This document shows positions 23,090-36,900 of a stretch of DNA of 64,000 bases, one piece after another (within the stretch, counting starts at the first letter, position 1; each line of letters begins with the position of its first letter). A program made the translations under genes and the position numbers. The stretch is from positions 236,803,825 through 236,867,824 of the forward strand of contig OX352774.1 of assembly GCA_947095535.1 (NCBI GenBank), written 5' to 3'. Under the pieces are notes generated by a model, which was not told where the DNA came from, did no database searches, and saw only the letters and a program-made list of their open reading frames with translations. The DNA comes from Poecilobothrus nobilitatus. Lineage: Eukaryota > Arthropoda > Insecta > Diptera > Dolichopodidae.

Positions 23090-26000
23090 AAATTTATTTT
23101 CAATATTTTAAATACTTATATAAAATTTGAAGAAAATATTCTGTGACTTAAAAAAATTAATATAAATTCCTTATTCCAATTTTTGTGTAAATTTTTTTTT
23201 TTGATTTTTCACAATTTATAGTATGTATAGTTAATTTTGTTAATCTACTACTGAATTTTCTGGGATAATCTTATTAAAATCATCCATTGTAATCGAACTT
23301 TCGCGAAACCTGAAATTCTTACAAATTAAAATGATGAAAAGGTAGCTGTCAAATTAAAGTTTCGAAATTCCCTTAGGCCAAAGCAAATGCGAACAATAAA
23401 TAAAAGCATTCAATTGATAATTAAAAAAAAAATTTAAAGTATTCCTAAGACAATTTAAAAAAAAAAGTCGTATAATAACTTTTAAAGGTTGGGAATCTAC
23501 AAACTTCTCTATGAAATTACAAAACCTATCTATAAATTCCTCAGTAATACAAACTCTTTACAAAATGACAATAAAGTCATTGTAATAATATTTGAATTAT
23601 AACAAAAATTTTATGTTGAAAAAACTTTTTCCAATTGAAATAAAACATGTCTAAAAGCAAAAAATATTAATGGGAAGAACAGAGTACAAACTAAAATATG
23701 GTCTTTAAATACATTTAAACTTTTTTTCCCTTTTATTCTTTGGTGTTCTGTTTTGGATCTAATTTTGTTTTTTATTTGTTTTTGTTATTGTTTTTGGAGT
23801 TATTTTGGAGATATATGCCAAAATGAAAGACAATGGAACTATAAATCAGGCCAAACAAACCAAAGTGACGTACTGTTTTCACTGGAACGTTGGTATTCTC
23901 CTGATGGTTAGGATTTAATTTTTTTTTTTTTTTTTAATTTGTTGTTTTCTTACTTTCCATTTGTCTGGTCAAAGACAAAAGATAAGGAAAGGATTCAAAG
24001 GGAGAATGGCTCTTGTAGAGAAAAGACAATATAGAAAATACTTCAATATTTATATGTTTTGTTTAGAAAATTGAAGTTATCCAAACAATCTGTTAAAATC
24101 AGAAAAACAAAAAAAAAAAGCTGGTAAGGATAAGGTGCGATAAGGATTCAGGAGATTTTTTTTGTTCATTTTTGTTAGTTTAAATTCCAGTTTGGCTTTT
24201 GTTTTTGTTGCGATATTACATTTTTGATGATGTTTTTGTCGTTGTTATTTTATTGTCCCACTGATGGGTTCTTTTAAGTTCATCTTGTATACAAAAATCA
24301 TGAGAGAAGATTTATATTTTTAAAATATCATCAGAAAAATATCCAATGTTTATCGGTTTCATTGTTTTGTTTAGCATTTTTTATTTGAATGTTAATTTAA
24401 ACTTTTGCACAAGTATTTTTCAATATTGTAATGTACCTTTTTGTTTTGTTTACTGGTAATGGTTAAAAAATACTACAAAATTCACATCAAAACATGGATG
24501 CGATAGTAAATTGATGAGGGGCGCGCATACCGCAATAACATTTTTATGTTGTTGTTGCAATAACAATTTTGACTGAAGTGAGATTTTTTGTTGAAGGATT
24601 CTTTGAAATTAAAAAAAAATTCAGAGTTCGAAAACGGAATCCAATCATAGCAATTTTTAATAGTGAAATTGTAATTGTGTTTTTTCTGTTTATTTTTCGG
24701 TTCCTCTACTGCTTCTTCGATTTATTGGACATTTTATATGTTTGTTTGCTTTTTATTATGAAATAGTTCACAGTTGGACATATGGGCAAGATATGGAGAA
24801 TTAAAATCGATTTTTGAATGTTTCGAAGATGCTTTTTTTTTGTCCAAAATTTCTAGGAAGTGAATATGATGATATTGAAGGGATAATATTTACAAAGTTA
24901 TGTGTTCCTATAGATTGTTGAAAATGTTTCGTTTTTTTTTTTTTTGTGTTTTTGTTTGGATGGCTAATGAATTGATTGAATTGGGTAATAAATTCAAATT
25001 TTTTGATTATGTATTTTGTTGTTTTATTGTATTTTTGGTGCCAATAATATAAAAATTGAAAGAAATTTATTGGAAACGCTTTAAGATAATGACAAGATGC
25101 TGAGATTTTTTTTTTTTTTGCGATTTATTTTTGTATTTGTTAAGTTGTTTTGAAGTTTTCGTGATAAAATAAAATGTTTTCTGAAATCTGATGTGATTTA
25201 TTAGTTAAAGTGTTAAAAGATATTAAATAATATATTATTGTTTAAAAAAAAAATTAAAAAATTTTCTTAAGAATTTGGTTTTGTTTTTTAAGGGGAAAAT
25301 CATATTACCTTGAATCAGGATAAATATATGAATTGTCTTTTGATTAATTTTTATTTTACAAGTATTAAAGATTTTTAAGAAACTTATAACTTCAATAGTT
25401 CCAAAATAACTAAAGTAATAAATTAGATACGTCAGTACCCTGAAATAATAGTCTAAGAAATAAGGTCGAATCGGCTTTATTTCCTTTTCAAAGTTGTGAT
25501 AAAGCTGAATCTCGATTTTCCTAAATTTTTGAACTTATTACAGCTTTCAAGGAAATTATTTTTTTTTTCACTTTGTAATCAGAAACTGTTGTTTGTTCGG
25601 TTTAGGTCAAAAAGTTTCTTTATTATTTTTAGGAAGTTTTTAAAAATACATGGTTCTTATTGGCTATGAATATAGGGATATAATAATTTTTCTAAAAGAG
25701 CTAAAATAAACTATCTTCGAAGTTCGTTCAATATATCGTAAAGGTAAAAGCCATTTGGAAAAAGGGATATATCTTCCTTTCCAGAAGTTCTAAAAATATG
25801 TAGGTATAAGTAAAATAATTAGGAGAGATTTTATTATTAGTTATAAAATCCAGATTATACGGTTTTACCAGAATATTTTTATATGTATATCTTTATGAGA
25901 GTTTGTGAATTAGAATGGATTTTATAGTTAGTTAGAAAATCAGGTTTTTAATAATTTATTCAGCGCAAGTTAGGAATCACTAGTCCCTCACTGTTATATC

Positions 26001-26955
26001 TACAACTTCTGCGAGAATTTAACCTATTACTATATTTTCGTTGACTTTATTTTGATACAGAAACGTTTTAAAATGTTTAAATAGATAAGTTTAAATAATA
26101 ACAGTTTAATTCATGATCATTATGAAGTGTATGTAAAAAATCCAACGTAAAAAGCGCAAAGTACCTGTGGTTTTTTATTAGACAAAAATTAAATAAACAT
26201 TTGATGTTTTTTAGGGATTAGTTCTGCTGCTAACCTTTTCTTAATATTTATTTAATAATTTATTTAGCATAACATCCAATACAATTCCCAATTTTCAGGA
26301 CAAAAACATTTTTGTTGCTTCTTATGAAGAAAACGATAAGAAAAAATCTAGTTCATGATTTAGGTATAATTTCAAAAATTTTTTCTCCGGAACTTAACTT
26401 TAAAGTATGTAACAACTTCAAAGTTTTTAGAGGTAGGTATAGATTTTATATGATAGATAAATTGACAAATTCAAATTATTGATTAGGTATCTGTTTATCG
26501 AAAATTAAGTAGTAAAGTTTTATGCATCTTTCTAAGCAAAATCTATAAGAAAAATTAAAACCTCATATAATATTATAAATTTTATTTAAAACTCGTTTTT
26601 TTAAATAAACCAACTTTTAATACAAAAATAATTATTTGCGTTATTATTAAAAATATTTTCTAAATAGCTGCAGGCATTGCCTGAACAACTTTTCTTCTGT
26701 CCACAACTAGAATGGAATAAAAAACAAATATATTATATAAATATATATATATATGTAGATATTTAATCATTTTTTCTTTCACTTAATTTGCATTTTCCTT
26801 TCCACCTCTTCCAGGTGAAAGAAAATTATATGAATTTTTAAATGAATTAAATTTATTTTTTTTTACGACAAAGCTTTCAATTATTAATTGAAAAATCTCA
26901 TTATGACAAGTAGTGTCACTTGACATAACAAAAATCATGATTAAATACTAAAATA
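23090..26955. other. AT-rich DNA, T/G-biased in part, no gene seen
   Basis: From about 23700 to 25200 the plus strand is rich in T and TTTTTG runs. Short frames such as 24569-24766 are Phe/Ile-rich and match nothing I know. No repeat borders were recognised. Confidence 0.6.
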
Positions 26956-27480
26956 ACAAGAAAAACAAGAAAGAATGTTGGATTGACTCTCGCAACTCTA
27001 GGATATCTACAGGGGCATAATACAAGTAATATAATATGCTGCTACCACAAAATATATTCATCTTAATCTAACCTAATTAAGTATCAAGATATATTTATGT
27101 AAATTTGGCAGTGGTATGAGAGCTACCGCAAACTATTTCTTTATACATCGACCAAATTTTGCAGAAGTCGAATACCAATATTTCCTATAGTCTAATTAGA
27201 CACTGAGTTATGCTGATACATTGAGTTATTCACATATAAAAAAGATATTGTATGGCAACTACTCAAACTTACCATAAAAAATTTTTCTATTTAAAGGTAG
27301 CATTTATAATACGTATAAAAATTAAATGGTAATAAGTTCAAAGATCTTGCTCTATTAATTTTTTCAGTTATTATGCGGACGGAGGAACAGAAACATATAG
27401 CTCAATCGCGTTAGGAATCAATCCTGAAGAAGAATATAATATTTATTATACTGTTCCATATCTATTTTTTTTTCTCTTTC
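26956..27480 (+). mobile_element. degenerate DINE-1-like element
   Basis: The left edge AAAACAAGAAAGAATG resembles the AACAAGAAAGG start of this repeat class. At 27362-27470 there is TTCAGTTATTATGCGGACGG, then ATATAGCTCAATCGCGTTAG, then AATCAATCCTGA and AAGAATATAATA. This parallels, in reverse complement, the block at 48180-48240 (TCAGGATCACC...GAGTCGATTTAGCGATGTCCG). The ACGG microsatellite is reduced to GGACGGAGGAACAG. There is no coding capacity. Ends and internal structure are blurred, so it looks older than the copies at 21.7 and 48.1 kb. Confidence 0.55.
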
Positions 27481-28859
27481 AATATAACACAAACCTAACA
27501 CCAAATTTATTATACCGTTAGAACTATGCTCATAAACGGGTTTAAAAATTAGTCAAAAAGTCTTCAAAAATTTAAAAGTCTTCAGGAAAAAGAAATAATT
27601 AATTTTTTTTTGTTTTGCTTTCTGAATTAAATTCATTTCAATCATAATAATTTAACTTTTCTTTTTCTATTAAAATAAAATTACCAATACTTCAAACTTG
27701 TTCAGAATTAAAACAAAATTGAATTGGTTTCTTCTTGAAGACCCAAACATATGCACAGAAAATTAAAAATATTTAAAAAAAAATATTTTAAAGAAAAAGA
27801 AAAATAAGAAAAGATGAAATCCTGTCCAGCATCCAACATATTTATTCAACATATTTTTCGCTAAATACATATCTATTCTTTTATCCAATATTTCAATCCG
27901 TCCATTTATTTAACTATCAATCCATCTGGTTTAAAAGACACTTGAATATTTTTTTATCTTTTTGAATTAATTCTTTTCTTCCTTCAAGAGTTTATATGAT
28001 GTGCTCATGACTCTTCATAGATATCTTCAGGAATATAAAGAACAAAAAAAAAAACATTTTTTTATTATTTTCCAATTTGATTCTTGATTGAGGAATTATT
28101 GAGGAACTGAAGGCGCATATAAAAATCCAATAACTAACTATTCAACAATTTAATAGTAAAAGGCAAAAATGTGAAGCATATGAAAGTAGAAAAAAAATAA
28201 AAAAAAGCAGATACGAACAAATCAATTTCTGAAGATGATTGATTGACATAAAAAAATATTTTTTCATTCGTTATATTTTTTTTTGTTTTTTTTTTTTTAA
28301 TACTTCTCTAAATGTCAATATTCTTCTCTCTTTCTCTGTATTTAATATGACACGATATAGTTCTCAATCAAAAAATTGAAATGGTTATGAATTTTTTAGT
28401 TTATTTTAATGATTGTAATGTTATTTTTTTCTTTTTTTTTTTTTTTTATCTATAATTCATTTTTTTTTTATTTTTATTTTTTTGTTCCGATTCTATGATT
28501 ATTTGATTCAAATATCAACCATTGAATCGATTCATATAGTTTTTCTTTGTGGCATATTGGAAAAAATAAAAAAATAAAAATCCAAAGAATTATTACTAGA
28601 CAAATTTATTTTCTTCATCTGTCCGATAAATGCTATAAATTTTTGAAATTGAATTGATATATTGAAGGAAATCGAATGTTTACTGTTTACTGTAAGGATT
28701 ATTTTTTTTATATGAATGTGTTCTTAAGTAATTGTGAAGACTTATCTAGTAGGAATTAGAGACTCGTCTAAGGTTTGTTGAAAAAAAATTACAATTTTAA
28801 TTTCAAAAAGAATATCATATAATTCCTTAGTAAGGAAAGTATGAAACGATTTTCTAAAG
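27481..28859. other. AT-rich DNA, no gene seen
   Basis: Poly-A and poly-T tracts with no coding or structured signal that I could support. Confidence 0.6.
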
Positions 28860-29060
28860 TATATACAGAATGTTTCACCAATAATCTATCATGAATTGTT
28901 CTGCTAAGACTTGTTCTAAGGTTCAAAATAAATAATTCAAAATAAATAAATAACCTAAATAATTTAGGTTAGTTTTATATCTATTTTTACATTGTTTATT
29001 TTGAACCTCAGAATAACCTTTAATTCTAAGGCAGGTTATTGTCGCAACACCCTGTATATA
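28860..29060. mobile_element. MITE with long terminal inverted repeats
   Basis: The left end starts TATATACAGAATGTTTCACC and the right end, reverse-complemented, starts TATATACAGGGTGTTGCGAC. The arms pair imperfectly for about 70 bp and end with a shared GGTTCAAAATAAA block (28920-28933 and its inverse at 28996-29005). The element is about 200 bp with an AT-rich centre. The outermost TA would fit a TA-targeting mariner/Tc1-type transposase as the mobilising source, which is inference. No second copy was seen in the window. Confidence 0.75.
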
Positions 29061-32000
29061 AGAAAAATCTTAAAGAACTTGTTTGCAAAGTCATTTTTTC
29101 ATCAAAACTTATGAAGATTGAAAATGAAAGAGCTAGTAGAAAAAGTCGGGCTAAACTTAAACTTTAGCATTTAATGGAAAAATATGCGATAAGTCGATAA
29201 TAAAATTTGACAGTGATTTAGCTTTAACGAAAAAGCTTTAGCATTTACAATTATGCCTATCCCTTCTACGGTTAATTTTTATTAAATTCAATATAGCATT
29301 GTTGATAATCCTTTTTTTATACGATGCATTTCTTTATAGGTTTAACTATCTAGTTCATTTCTTTTTTTCTTATCACATGGTAAACAACAAAAGTAATATA
29401 AACGAGCGTTACTAATCATGTCCAATTCAATTACTCAAAGATTGTATTGAATTTTTCAACGACATCGAAATGAACACCAGTAGGTAACTTAATAAGATGA
29501 AATGGATCGCAATTAGATTATTAATTAAATAAACTGATCCGTCATATTTTTATCGAGATAATTCAGTTCGATTTTAGAAGGTTCTGCCCGTAATACTTAT
29601 AATTACATTTTATTTATTTTTTTTTCACATTTAAAAAATTAAAATAGGTAAAATGTGATTTTAAATTAGCATAAAAAATCTCTTATAACTTTACTTTTTT
29701 TTATTGTTATTTATTATTTTCTTGATCCTTGATTACATAACCTAAATTCTAAACTCTTTCTGATGAAAAATATATTTTTAGTCAAAAAATCACATGCATT
29801 TCAGCCAGACTACCACATTTTTATTTTCAAATTATCTTTAGAACATTTCATAATTTTTTTAGGGTTTGTCTTGTTATCTTAAAACCTTGAATATTGTAGT
29901 AAATTCATAATATCTGATTATTTTTGGGGGTGTAAAATAAAAAAGTACAATTTTCAATTTGCCAGTAACTAAGAAAAATGGTTCTCAAATTGAAAAGAAC
30001 TAAATTAAAATCAATCAATTCTTTATTCTAAATCTAATTTCCTTTTACATTATAAACGTTCACAAATTTTTATTAAAATTTTCAGTGAATTATTTAAAAC
30101 TATTTTTTTTAAATCGAATCAAAAAAACGAAACAAAACAAAACCAAACCAAAATAAACTAAATAGAAATGAAGTGACGAATGAGAAAATTTTTATTACAT
30201 ATAATTTTTTTTTTTTTCCAAAAAAAAGATCGTTCAACATCAATAACAACATCAACAGGAACAAAAAAAAAAAAAAACTAAAATTAAACAAAATTCAACA
30301 ACAACAAAAATAACAAATTTTCTGTCATTGAGATGTTAAACCACTTGGAAATAACAATCGGATCAGATCAGCAATATAAGAGATTGAGTAGTCGTGTGTG
30401 ATTGAGTGCTATTGTAGTTGCCATTTAAAATATTGTTGTTGTTTTTTTTTTTCTTTACTCTTACTTTTTGGACATTTCGAAAAATTATTTTTGTAAGTTG
30501 AGTGAAATGTTGAATTGTATTAAAAAAGAAAAAAAATAAAATAAACCAACAATCTTTAATCTCTTATCCGTATTCTCTTTTTAATACCCTGTATTTTGTT
30601 GTTGATAAATTTGTGGTAATGTAGTATTACAGAGTGATTGAGTGATGGTTATATACTTGGACAATAATTTAAATTATTGTAGTTTATAGTTGAGTGATTG
30701 AATGAATAAAAACAAAAAAAAAAAACAAAACAGAAAATCAAAAAAAAAAAAAAAATTTATTCATATGAAAGTCTTGAATGATAAATAATGATCGATTAGT
30801 TGTCAATTTGAAAGTTTGATTTTTGTAGTGAATAGTACCTTAAATATTGTTGTTATTGTTAGATTTCTAAAGTGATTTAAATTGAAGTGTGATGGTTCTT
30901 TAATGACAACTAAATTCAGGTGAAGATTTAATTCTCTATTTTTTTTATTGTTGGTGTTGCAAGATACAAGATGGTGTATGTGTATGTGTAATAATTAGTA
31001 AGTAAAAGATGAGAATAAAAATGTTTTATTAATGATGTTGATTATAGTGATGATGATGATGATGACAATGATAAAGATGATAAAAGGTAAATTGATATGG
31101 TATAAAAGATAGTAATGTATATTCTAAAAATTTTAAAAATAAAAAAATTTAAAAAAAATTTGAAATTGATTGAAGAATATTATTTTATTTTGATATGAAA
31201 TTTGAAGAATTCTCATGTCAAAAAACATGACAAATTAGATGTGGTCACGTTTTCATTTTATTATTAATAAAGACAGGTACCTACGTTTTAAAAATATTGT
31301 AATTTTTTTTTTTTCGTTTGTGAATTAGAAAAGAAGTGCTTTAATAGAATGATGACAAAAATTAAAAAAAAAAATTTTTTTTTTTGAATTAACTCGGATT
31401 AAGTGCTTTAAGGATCCACCAACATGCATTGACCTCAATATTATAAGATAAAAAATGACTTACCTATGTAAGTATCTTTTTAAATAAATTGTATTTTAAG
31501 TTACCAGTTATAATTTGTTTTGAATAGTTGCAGTATGGCCTGGTGTATTATTTTATAAAGTGAAGTTAATAAATGAGAAATTTTATGATCATCTCATAAG
31601 AAATCTTTTTACAATTCATTCTGAACTAATTATATACTTTAATGATCACCTGATTTTTTGGCCATAAAAATCGAAAAATTAACGGGTCTTCATTTTTTTT
31701 TTTTTAATGTTCTTTTTTACGGGGATTTTACGATAAAAAATATCAGAATTATTCCCATTCAAGATTTCTAATAGTTTCAAAGCTTTGAATGAAGAAAGCA
31801 CATACTTTAAATATGTACCTATATGTAAAATAATAATCAGGCGATATTTTAAAGTTCAATTCAAAAGCAGGGTTTCAATAATTTGTTTAAAGGGGTTTAG
31901 CCCACTATTTTAATTGCCTTTTTTTTAGAAATTATTTTTAATTTGTTGGATCAACAAAGTGTTCTTTGAAAACGGTATACTCAAATTTTATGAACGATTT

Positions 32001-33674
32001 TGTAAAACTGGATTTTTTTTTTGAAAATTCAAAGCCACTATCGAACTGAAAAACTATATTAATTTTTCTTATTTCTGTACTGTATAAATCCGCCGTCAAA
32101 TAATTTAAAAGTGTATGAAAATATATAATTATTCTGATTTCAAGAAGATAAATGACCAAATTGTCAGCATTAAAAATATGTAGGTATAAAAATTCGAAAA
32201 TCTGAGTGAAAATTTGGTAAACTAATAATAGATTTGAATCACTATAATGATTGCAAAATTCGTTTTAATCGCCATTATTATATTTTTAGTTATTTATTTT
32301 TGAAATGTTCCAGCCAAAACAAAAACAGACACATTTTCAATTTAAATTTTAATCAAAAAAATTTTTCCTAAATTATTTTTAAAATAAATATTCCTAATAT
32401 TTAAAAACCAATTAATGAATAGAACAGCGTTATTCATTAAAAAAAAAATCTAAACTTAAGAACAATACAAACGTCACTCAATATTTTTTTATTATAGGTA
32501 TATTTTCTTCTTTTTTTTTTTTAATTGCAACACAAATTTCCAAAAAATGACAACAATAAACCAAATCAAAAATTACAGAGAAATATTAATAGAAAAAGAC
32601 ATTTAGCTAATCTATTACCAAACCCACCAGTTTATAAAACAAAACATTTTTCAAAATAAGCAAAAAAAAAAAAAAGCATTGTACAACATTGCGATATCCT
32701 GCGATTTAGTTTTTCTTTTTTTTTGGTTTTCAATGCAAAAAAAATCGCAACAAAAAATATTTTTAATGCAACACGACTTTATCACATAAACAACGCAAAA
32801 AAAAAAAAAACAAAAATCATAACCATCATTCAAAGCAAAGCTAATTTTGGAAAGAAAAATTTTTTTTGTTTTTGTGTTTCCAAATAGTCCGATGTACTTT
32901 TATAGCCCCGTTATTCGTGCATTGTCCCATCATTTTGATATTAAATCATTTTTTTTTTTTTAGTTTTTATCTTGTATTGTTTTGAGCGTTTTTTGCTTTA
33001 AACAATACAAGCGATAAGGACACTTTTAAATCCTTTCTATTGCAAGTTTTAATTTTTAAAAAACAAATACACAGAAACACAGAACAGTTTCCTAATCAAA
33101 ACGAAAAAAAAATGTATTCCTTATTTTTGTTGTACATATTGTACAATTTTTTTTCTTTTTTTTTCAAAAATGTGGAGGGACATATTTTGTATACATTATG
33201 TTTCATCAACTTTCTAGTCTATCAAAATTTATTTTTTCGCGATATTGTATAACCATCATACTCAAACTTTTTAGTTGGGATTTTTTTTGTTTTTAAATAA
33301 AGTGACCAGTATTTTTATTTATAATACAGTACTCATAAATAATATAATTGGAAAATATTTTAAAGTTTTCTAATATACTGTCCACAAATGGAATATAATC
33401 ATTTTTATAAAAGCTTTGAAAATGAAGATTGAATTTTAGTGTTTAGGAAGGAAATTCACTAGTTACTTTAAATTTATCGATAGTAAAAATATTAAAAGTT
33501 GGCAAAAATCTGAATAAAAATCTAGAAATTTATTTACTTTATGTTTATTTTAATTTGAATTTTTGTCATTTTTCGGAAAATTCGGGAAATAAATTTTAAG
33601 TTTTTAAATCATAGGTACATTATTTTTCAACACTATAAAATAACCAGTTTTTAGCACATTTCCAAATTTGGCAA
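29061..33674. other. AT-rich DNA, no gene seen
   Basis: Contains poly-T and poly-A tracts, a GATGAT microsatellite at 31049-31066, and three occurrences of a GTGATTGAGTG-like motif near 30398, 30634 and 30693. A TATAAG at 30375-30380 has no convincing initiator partner. The frames at 30109-30291, 31938-32159 and 32651-33252 are low-complexity or unrecognised. Confidence 0.6.
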
Positions 33675-33766
33675 GTTTTGAAAAAATGTGCCTATTAGTT
33701 TCACTCTGTCTGTCCGTTCATCACTCCGTCTGTTTACAACACATTATTAAAGATATAGAAATTAGA
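33675..33766 (-). repeat. dispersed repeat family P, copy 4 (inverted)
   Basis: On the minus strand this reads GTAAACAGACGGAGTG, GAACGGACAGACAGAG, then TGAAACTAATAGGCACATTT, matching 10130-10180 on the plus strand in the same order. It directly abuts a reverse-transcriptase fragment at 33769 and supplies the N-terminal part of a spurious 105-codon frame (33668-33985). Confidence 0.6.
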
Positions 33767-33768
33767 GA

Positions 33769-33985
33769 TTGCGCTAAATCGCATAAAAGCAAATTACAAA
33801 TCTCGAAAAATAAGATTCTGAAGATGATTTATAACTTACCCTCGTATTTCTCTACTGCCAAATTACATGCAAAACCCAACATGGATATGATTAGAAACAA
33901 AGATGAAAAGTTTAACAGTGAATTCAAGTACAATGCACAATTATCAAATTATAAGCTAATTAAAAATTTATTTCATTCCAATTAA
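33769..33985 (+). pseudogene. jockey-like ORF2, C-terminal end, 5'-truncated
   Basis: An uninterrupted frame of 71 codons plus stop reads DCAKSHKSK, LQISKNKILKMIYNLPSYFS, TAKLHAKPNMDMIRNKDEKF, then NAQLSNYKLIKNLFHSN and the stop. It follows the C-terminal pattern of jockey-type elements: GCAK-SN, then LQ-FQ-K-LR-I-N-PWY, then LH-DL----V--EI--F, then RL--H-N-L---L, then stop. The Trp of PWY is Ser here. Everything upstream of the GCAK block has been lost and replaced by the dispersed repeat at 33675-33766. This is the best preserved retrotransposon piece in the window, so it is probably younger than the RT at 21.5-23.1 kb. It is still a fragment with no possible activity. Confidence 0.65.
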
Positions 33986-36900
33986 TCTAGTTCTAAGTAG
34001 CCTAATTTAGATTTAAGTAGCTATAAGCTATATTAATTAAGGCTTCTACTTTATAATTCTATATGTGTTAAATTTTTTTTTACTTATGTAGAGTTCCCTT
34101 AAGATGAAAGTGTCTTTTTATTTTTACTTTTTTTTCTTCTTACATATATGAAATTCTAAAAAAAATTTGAAATTTTGGTGCAAGTCAATTATAAACAGTT
34201 TGTATTGTCTTTTGGAAATGTGCACCTTTAAAAACCGTTGATTTACATTTTGACTTGTTTAGTAAATACTTTTTAAATTATTTTTAATTACGAAATAACG
34301 TAGATATAAAATTTAAGAAATATCGAATTGCGGTAATTTTTTTTTTAATTCTTCTGAAATTCACAAAGGAAAAAAAAATTTATTTTTATACATCTTAACA
34401 ATACAAATGGTCACTTTAAAATTGATATATATGCAATATTAGCTACACAATCATTTCAATGATGCCACTAATTTCAATTCTGCTACTATGATAGTTAGCA
34501 TGATTGCATGTTATGCTTACTATATGTTGTTGTTTAAGTTGTTGTTAATCTATCTTGCAAGAATGTCATTTGGTTTCATGTCACAATTCATTGTTAGAAA
34601 ATAGAAAATAAAAAAAATTTTCATTGTATTTCTATTGCCATCGTCATTGAAAATTTAGATCGTTATTTTTGTTTGTTTTTTTGTTTTTATGAAACCCAAT
34701 CTTAATCAAAAAACAACTGTGGAATTTTTTTAAATCCTTTTTTTTTTGTTTTTGGATTTCCTTTCTAAAATACAGAAACCGTTTTGTTTAAAACTTTTTT
34801 CTTAAATTTTCCCTGAAGGTTTGTCATTCTTATTCACTTTAAATTTTATATGTAGAGTCACTGTCGAAATAGTATGGTTTCGTTTATTTTTAGTTTTTTT
34901 TTTAAGAAAAATTTTGAACGATTTCCAAAATTTTGACATGACACAATACGAGTATATGGCAGCTAAAAAAAAAAAGAAATAGAAACAAAAACAAAAATTG
35001 AAATAAAATAGCTATGCAAGTATTCGCTTTCAATTTTTTTTTTGTTGCAGGATAATTCGCATCTAAATCATGCACTAACTAAAAATAAATTTATGAATAT
35101 ATAAAATAAAAAAAAAAAAAAAAACAGAACAAAATAAGAAAATTGGTAAATTACAACGTAATCATTATTATCCTTGAAAATAAGAATAGAAGTAGAATAA
35201 TATGGGGTTGTGTATTAAAATAAATTTTGTGGATATAATTTTTGGTTTTTACAGTGTTTGGGACGGGGCTTGTCTTTCCGAATTTTTTTTTTTTTTTTTT
35301 CCATTTTTGAAGAACACAAAATCATATGTGTAATATGATAGATGATATTGATTTCATTTTAGTTTTAAATTTAAATATGAGGCCTTGTGAAAAAAAAAAT
35401 GCAGACAAAACAGGAAATTTATGTTTATTTTAATATATTGTTAGTTGATTTTAGTTTAGTGACAAACATTGAGATATCATTTTAATTTTTGCTTCATTTT
35501 TTATGTTTGTGTGCTTGTTTAAAGTACAGGAATAAAATAAAATCAGAAGTGATAAGACAGTTTCCCATAAAAAAATTAATTTTATAGAAATTGTTGCTAG
35601 ACAAAATTTAAATTTAATTATATATTTAATAATTTATGTTTAGAAATTTATTTTTTAATGACTCTACTTTTTATTGATTGTATTGTAAAATCTTCAGGTG
35701 TAATAGCTATTTTGTTGATTGTATTGTAACTTCTTCAGATGATAGGTAATGTTTGAGATTTGATAGCTTGATAAGTTGAGTGAGATTTTTGTTGACTTGA
35801 TGTTGTAAATACCATATTATACTAAAGTTGACTGTAAATGGTATTAACTTACCTGTAAATACAAAAAAAAAAAAAAATTAATATATTCATTAAAATGCGA
35901 TTTAAAAAATTTTTAAATTTAAAATAGTTCTTGTAGTCAAAGAAAAAAAATTTGGCTACTTAATAATCTTCAAATCAGAAATGAGAGTGTCAATAAGTCG
36001 AGCCGATCTAGATTTAGATTAATTATTTATCATAACCAAAATTAGACAGCAACCGAGATAAATTTTTATTGCATCAGTTAAAATTAGCACATTAAAATAA
36101 ATTATCCTTTTTAAAAAAGAGTTTTGAAATAATTTGCACTTTTCTCACATAACACAACAAACTTTAAAATTCTTTAGACTTGGAGTTTCCATATTATCCT
36201 TCTATTATACAAAAATTTTATTTTTTAGAAATATTTGGTTGTAGAAAACAAAATGCATAATGATACTGATAAATGCTTCTAATTTCCGATGCATTTCAGT
36301 TTTTTTTTTATAAAAATATGAAGCCTATTATCCTAAAATTCATTTACAATAGAGTCTCTGTTAATTTTCTTTTTGTTTTATAAAATATAACATGAAGTGT
36401 TGCTTTATTATTTTCAATATTAGGTGTTTGCCTTTTTTATTTTAAAAAATTTTTTTTTTTTATGTGTTGCATTTTAAACATATTTTGATCCATTATAACT
36501 CAAACCTATCTAAAAAACAAAATACGTCCTTAAATTTTCCTATTCATTAAAAATATACAATTTTTTATTTTTATACTGAATTTTTTTTTTTAAAAAAAAG
36601 GAAGAAAAAAAATAAAGAAAAACAGGAGCCCCATAATATACAAAATCTGAGTTAAATGAGTGATCCTTCATATGTGAAAGGATACAAGAAAATATTCTAA
36701 ATACCCTTTCAATTAAAAGACAAAAAAAAAAACAAAATAAAGTGAAAAAGTAAATCAAAAAGGATGTAAGGATGACTTTATAACACTTTGCATACAATTT
36801 AACATAGTATTTAAATTGAAGAGTGAGAGAAAAAGAGATTAAAAAAAAAACAAGTGTTTTACAAAAAAAGAAAACAAAAGAAAAATGCATAATACAAAAA

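Noticed and set aside
36540..36890. 116-codon open frame on the minus strand, apparently membrane-like
   Set aside because: Phe/Leu-rich translation of A-rich homopolymers. No initiation context, splice sites or family similarity.
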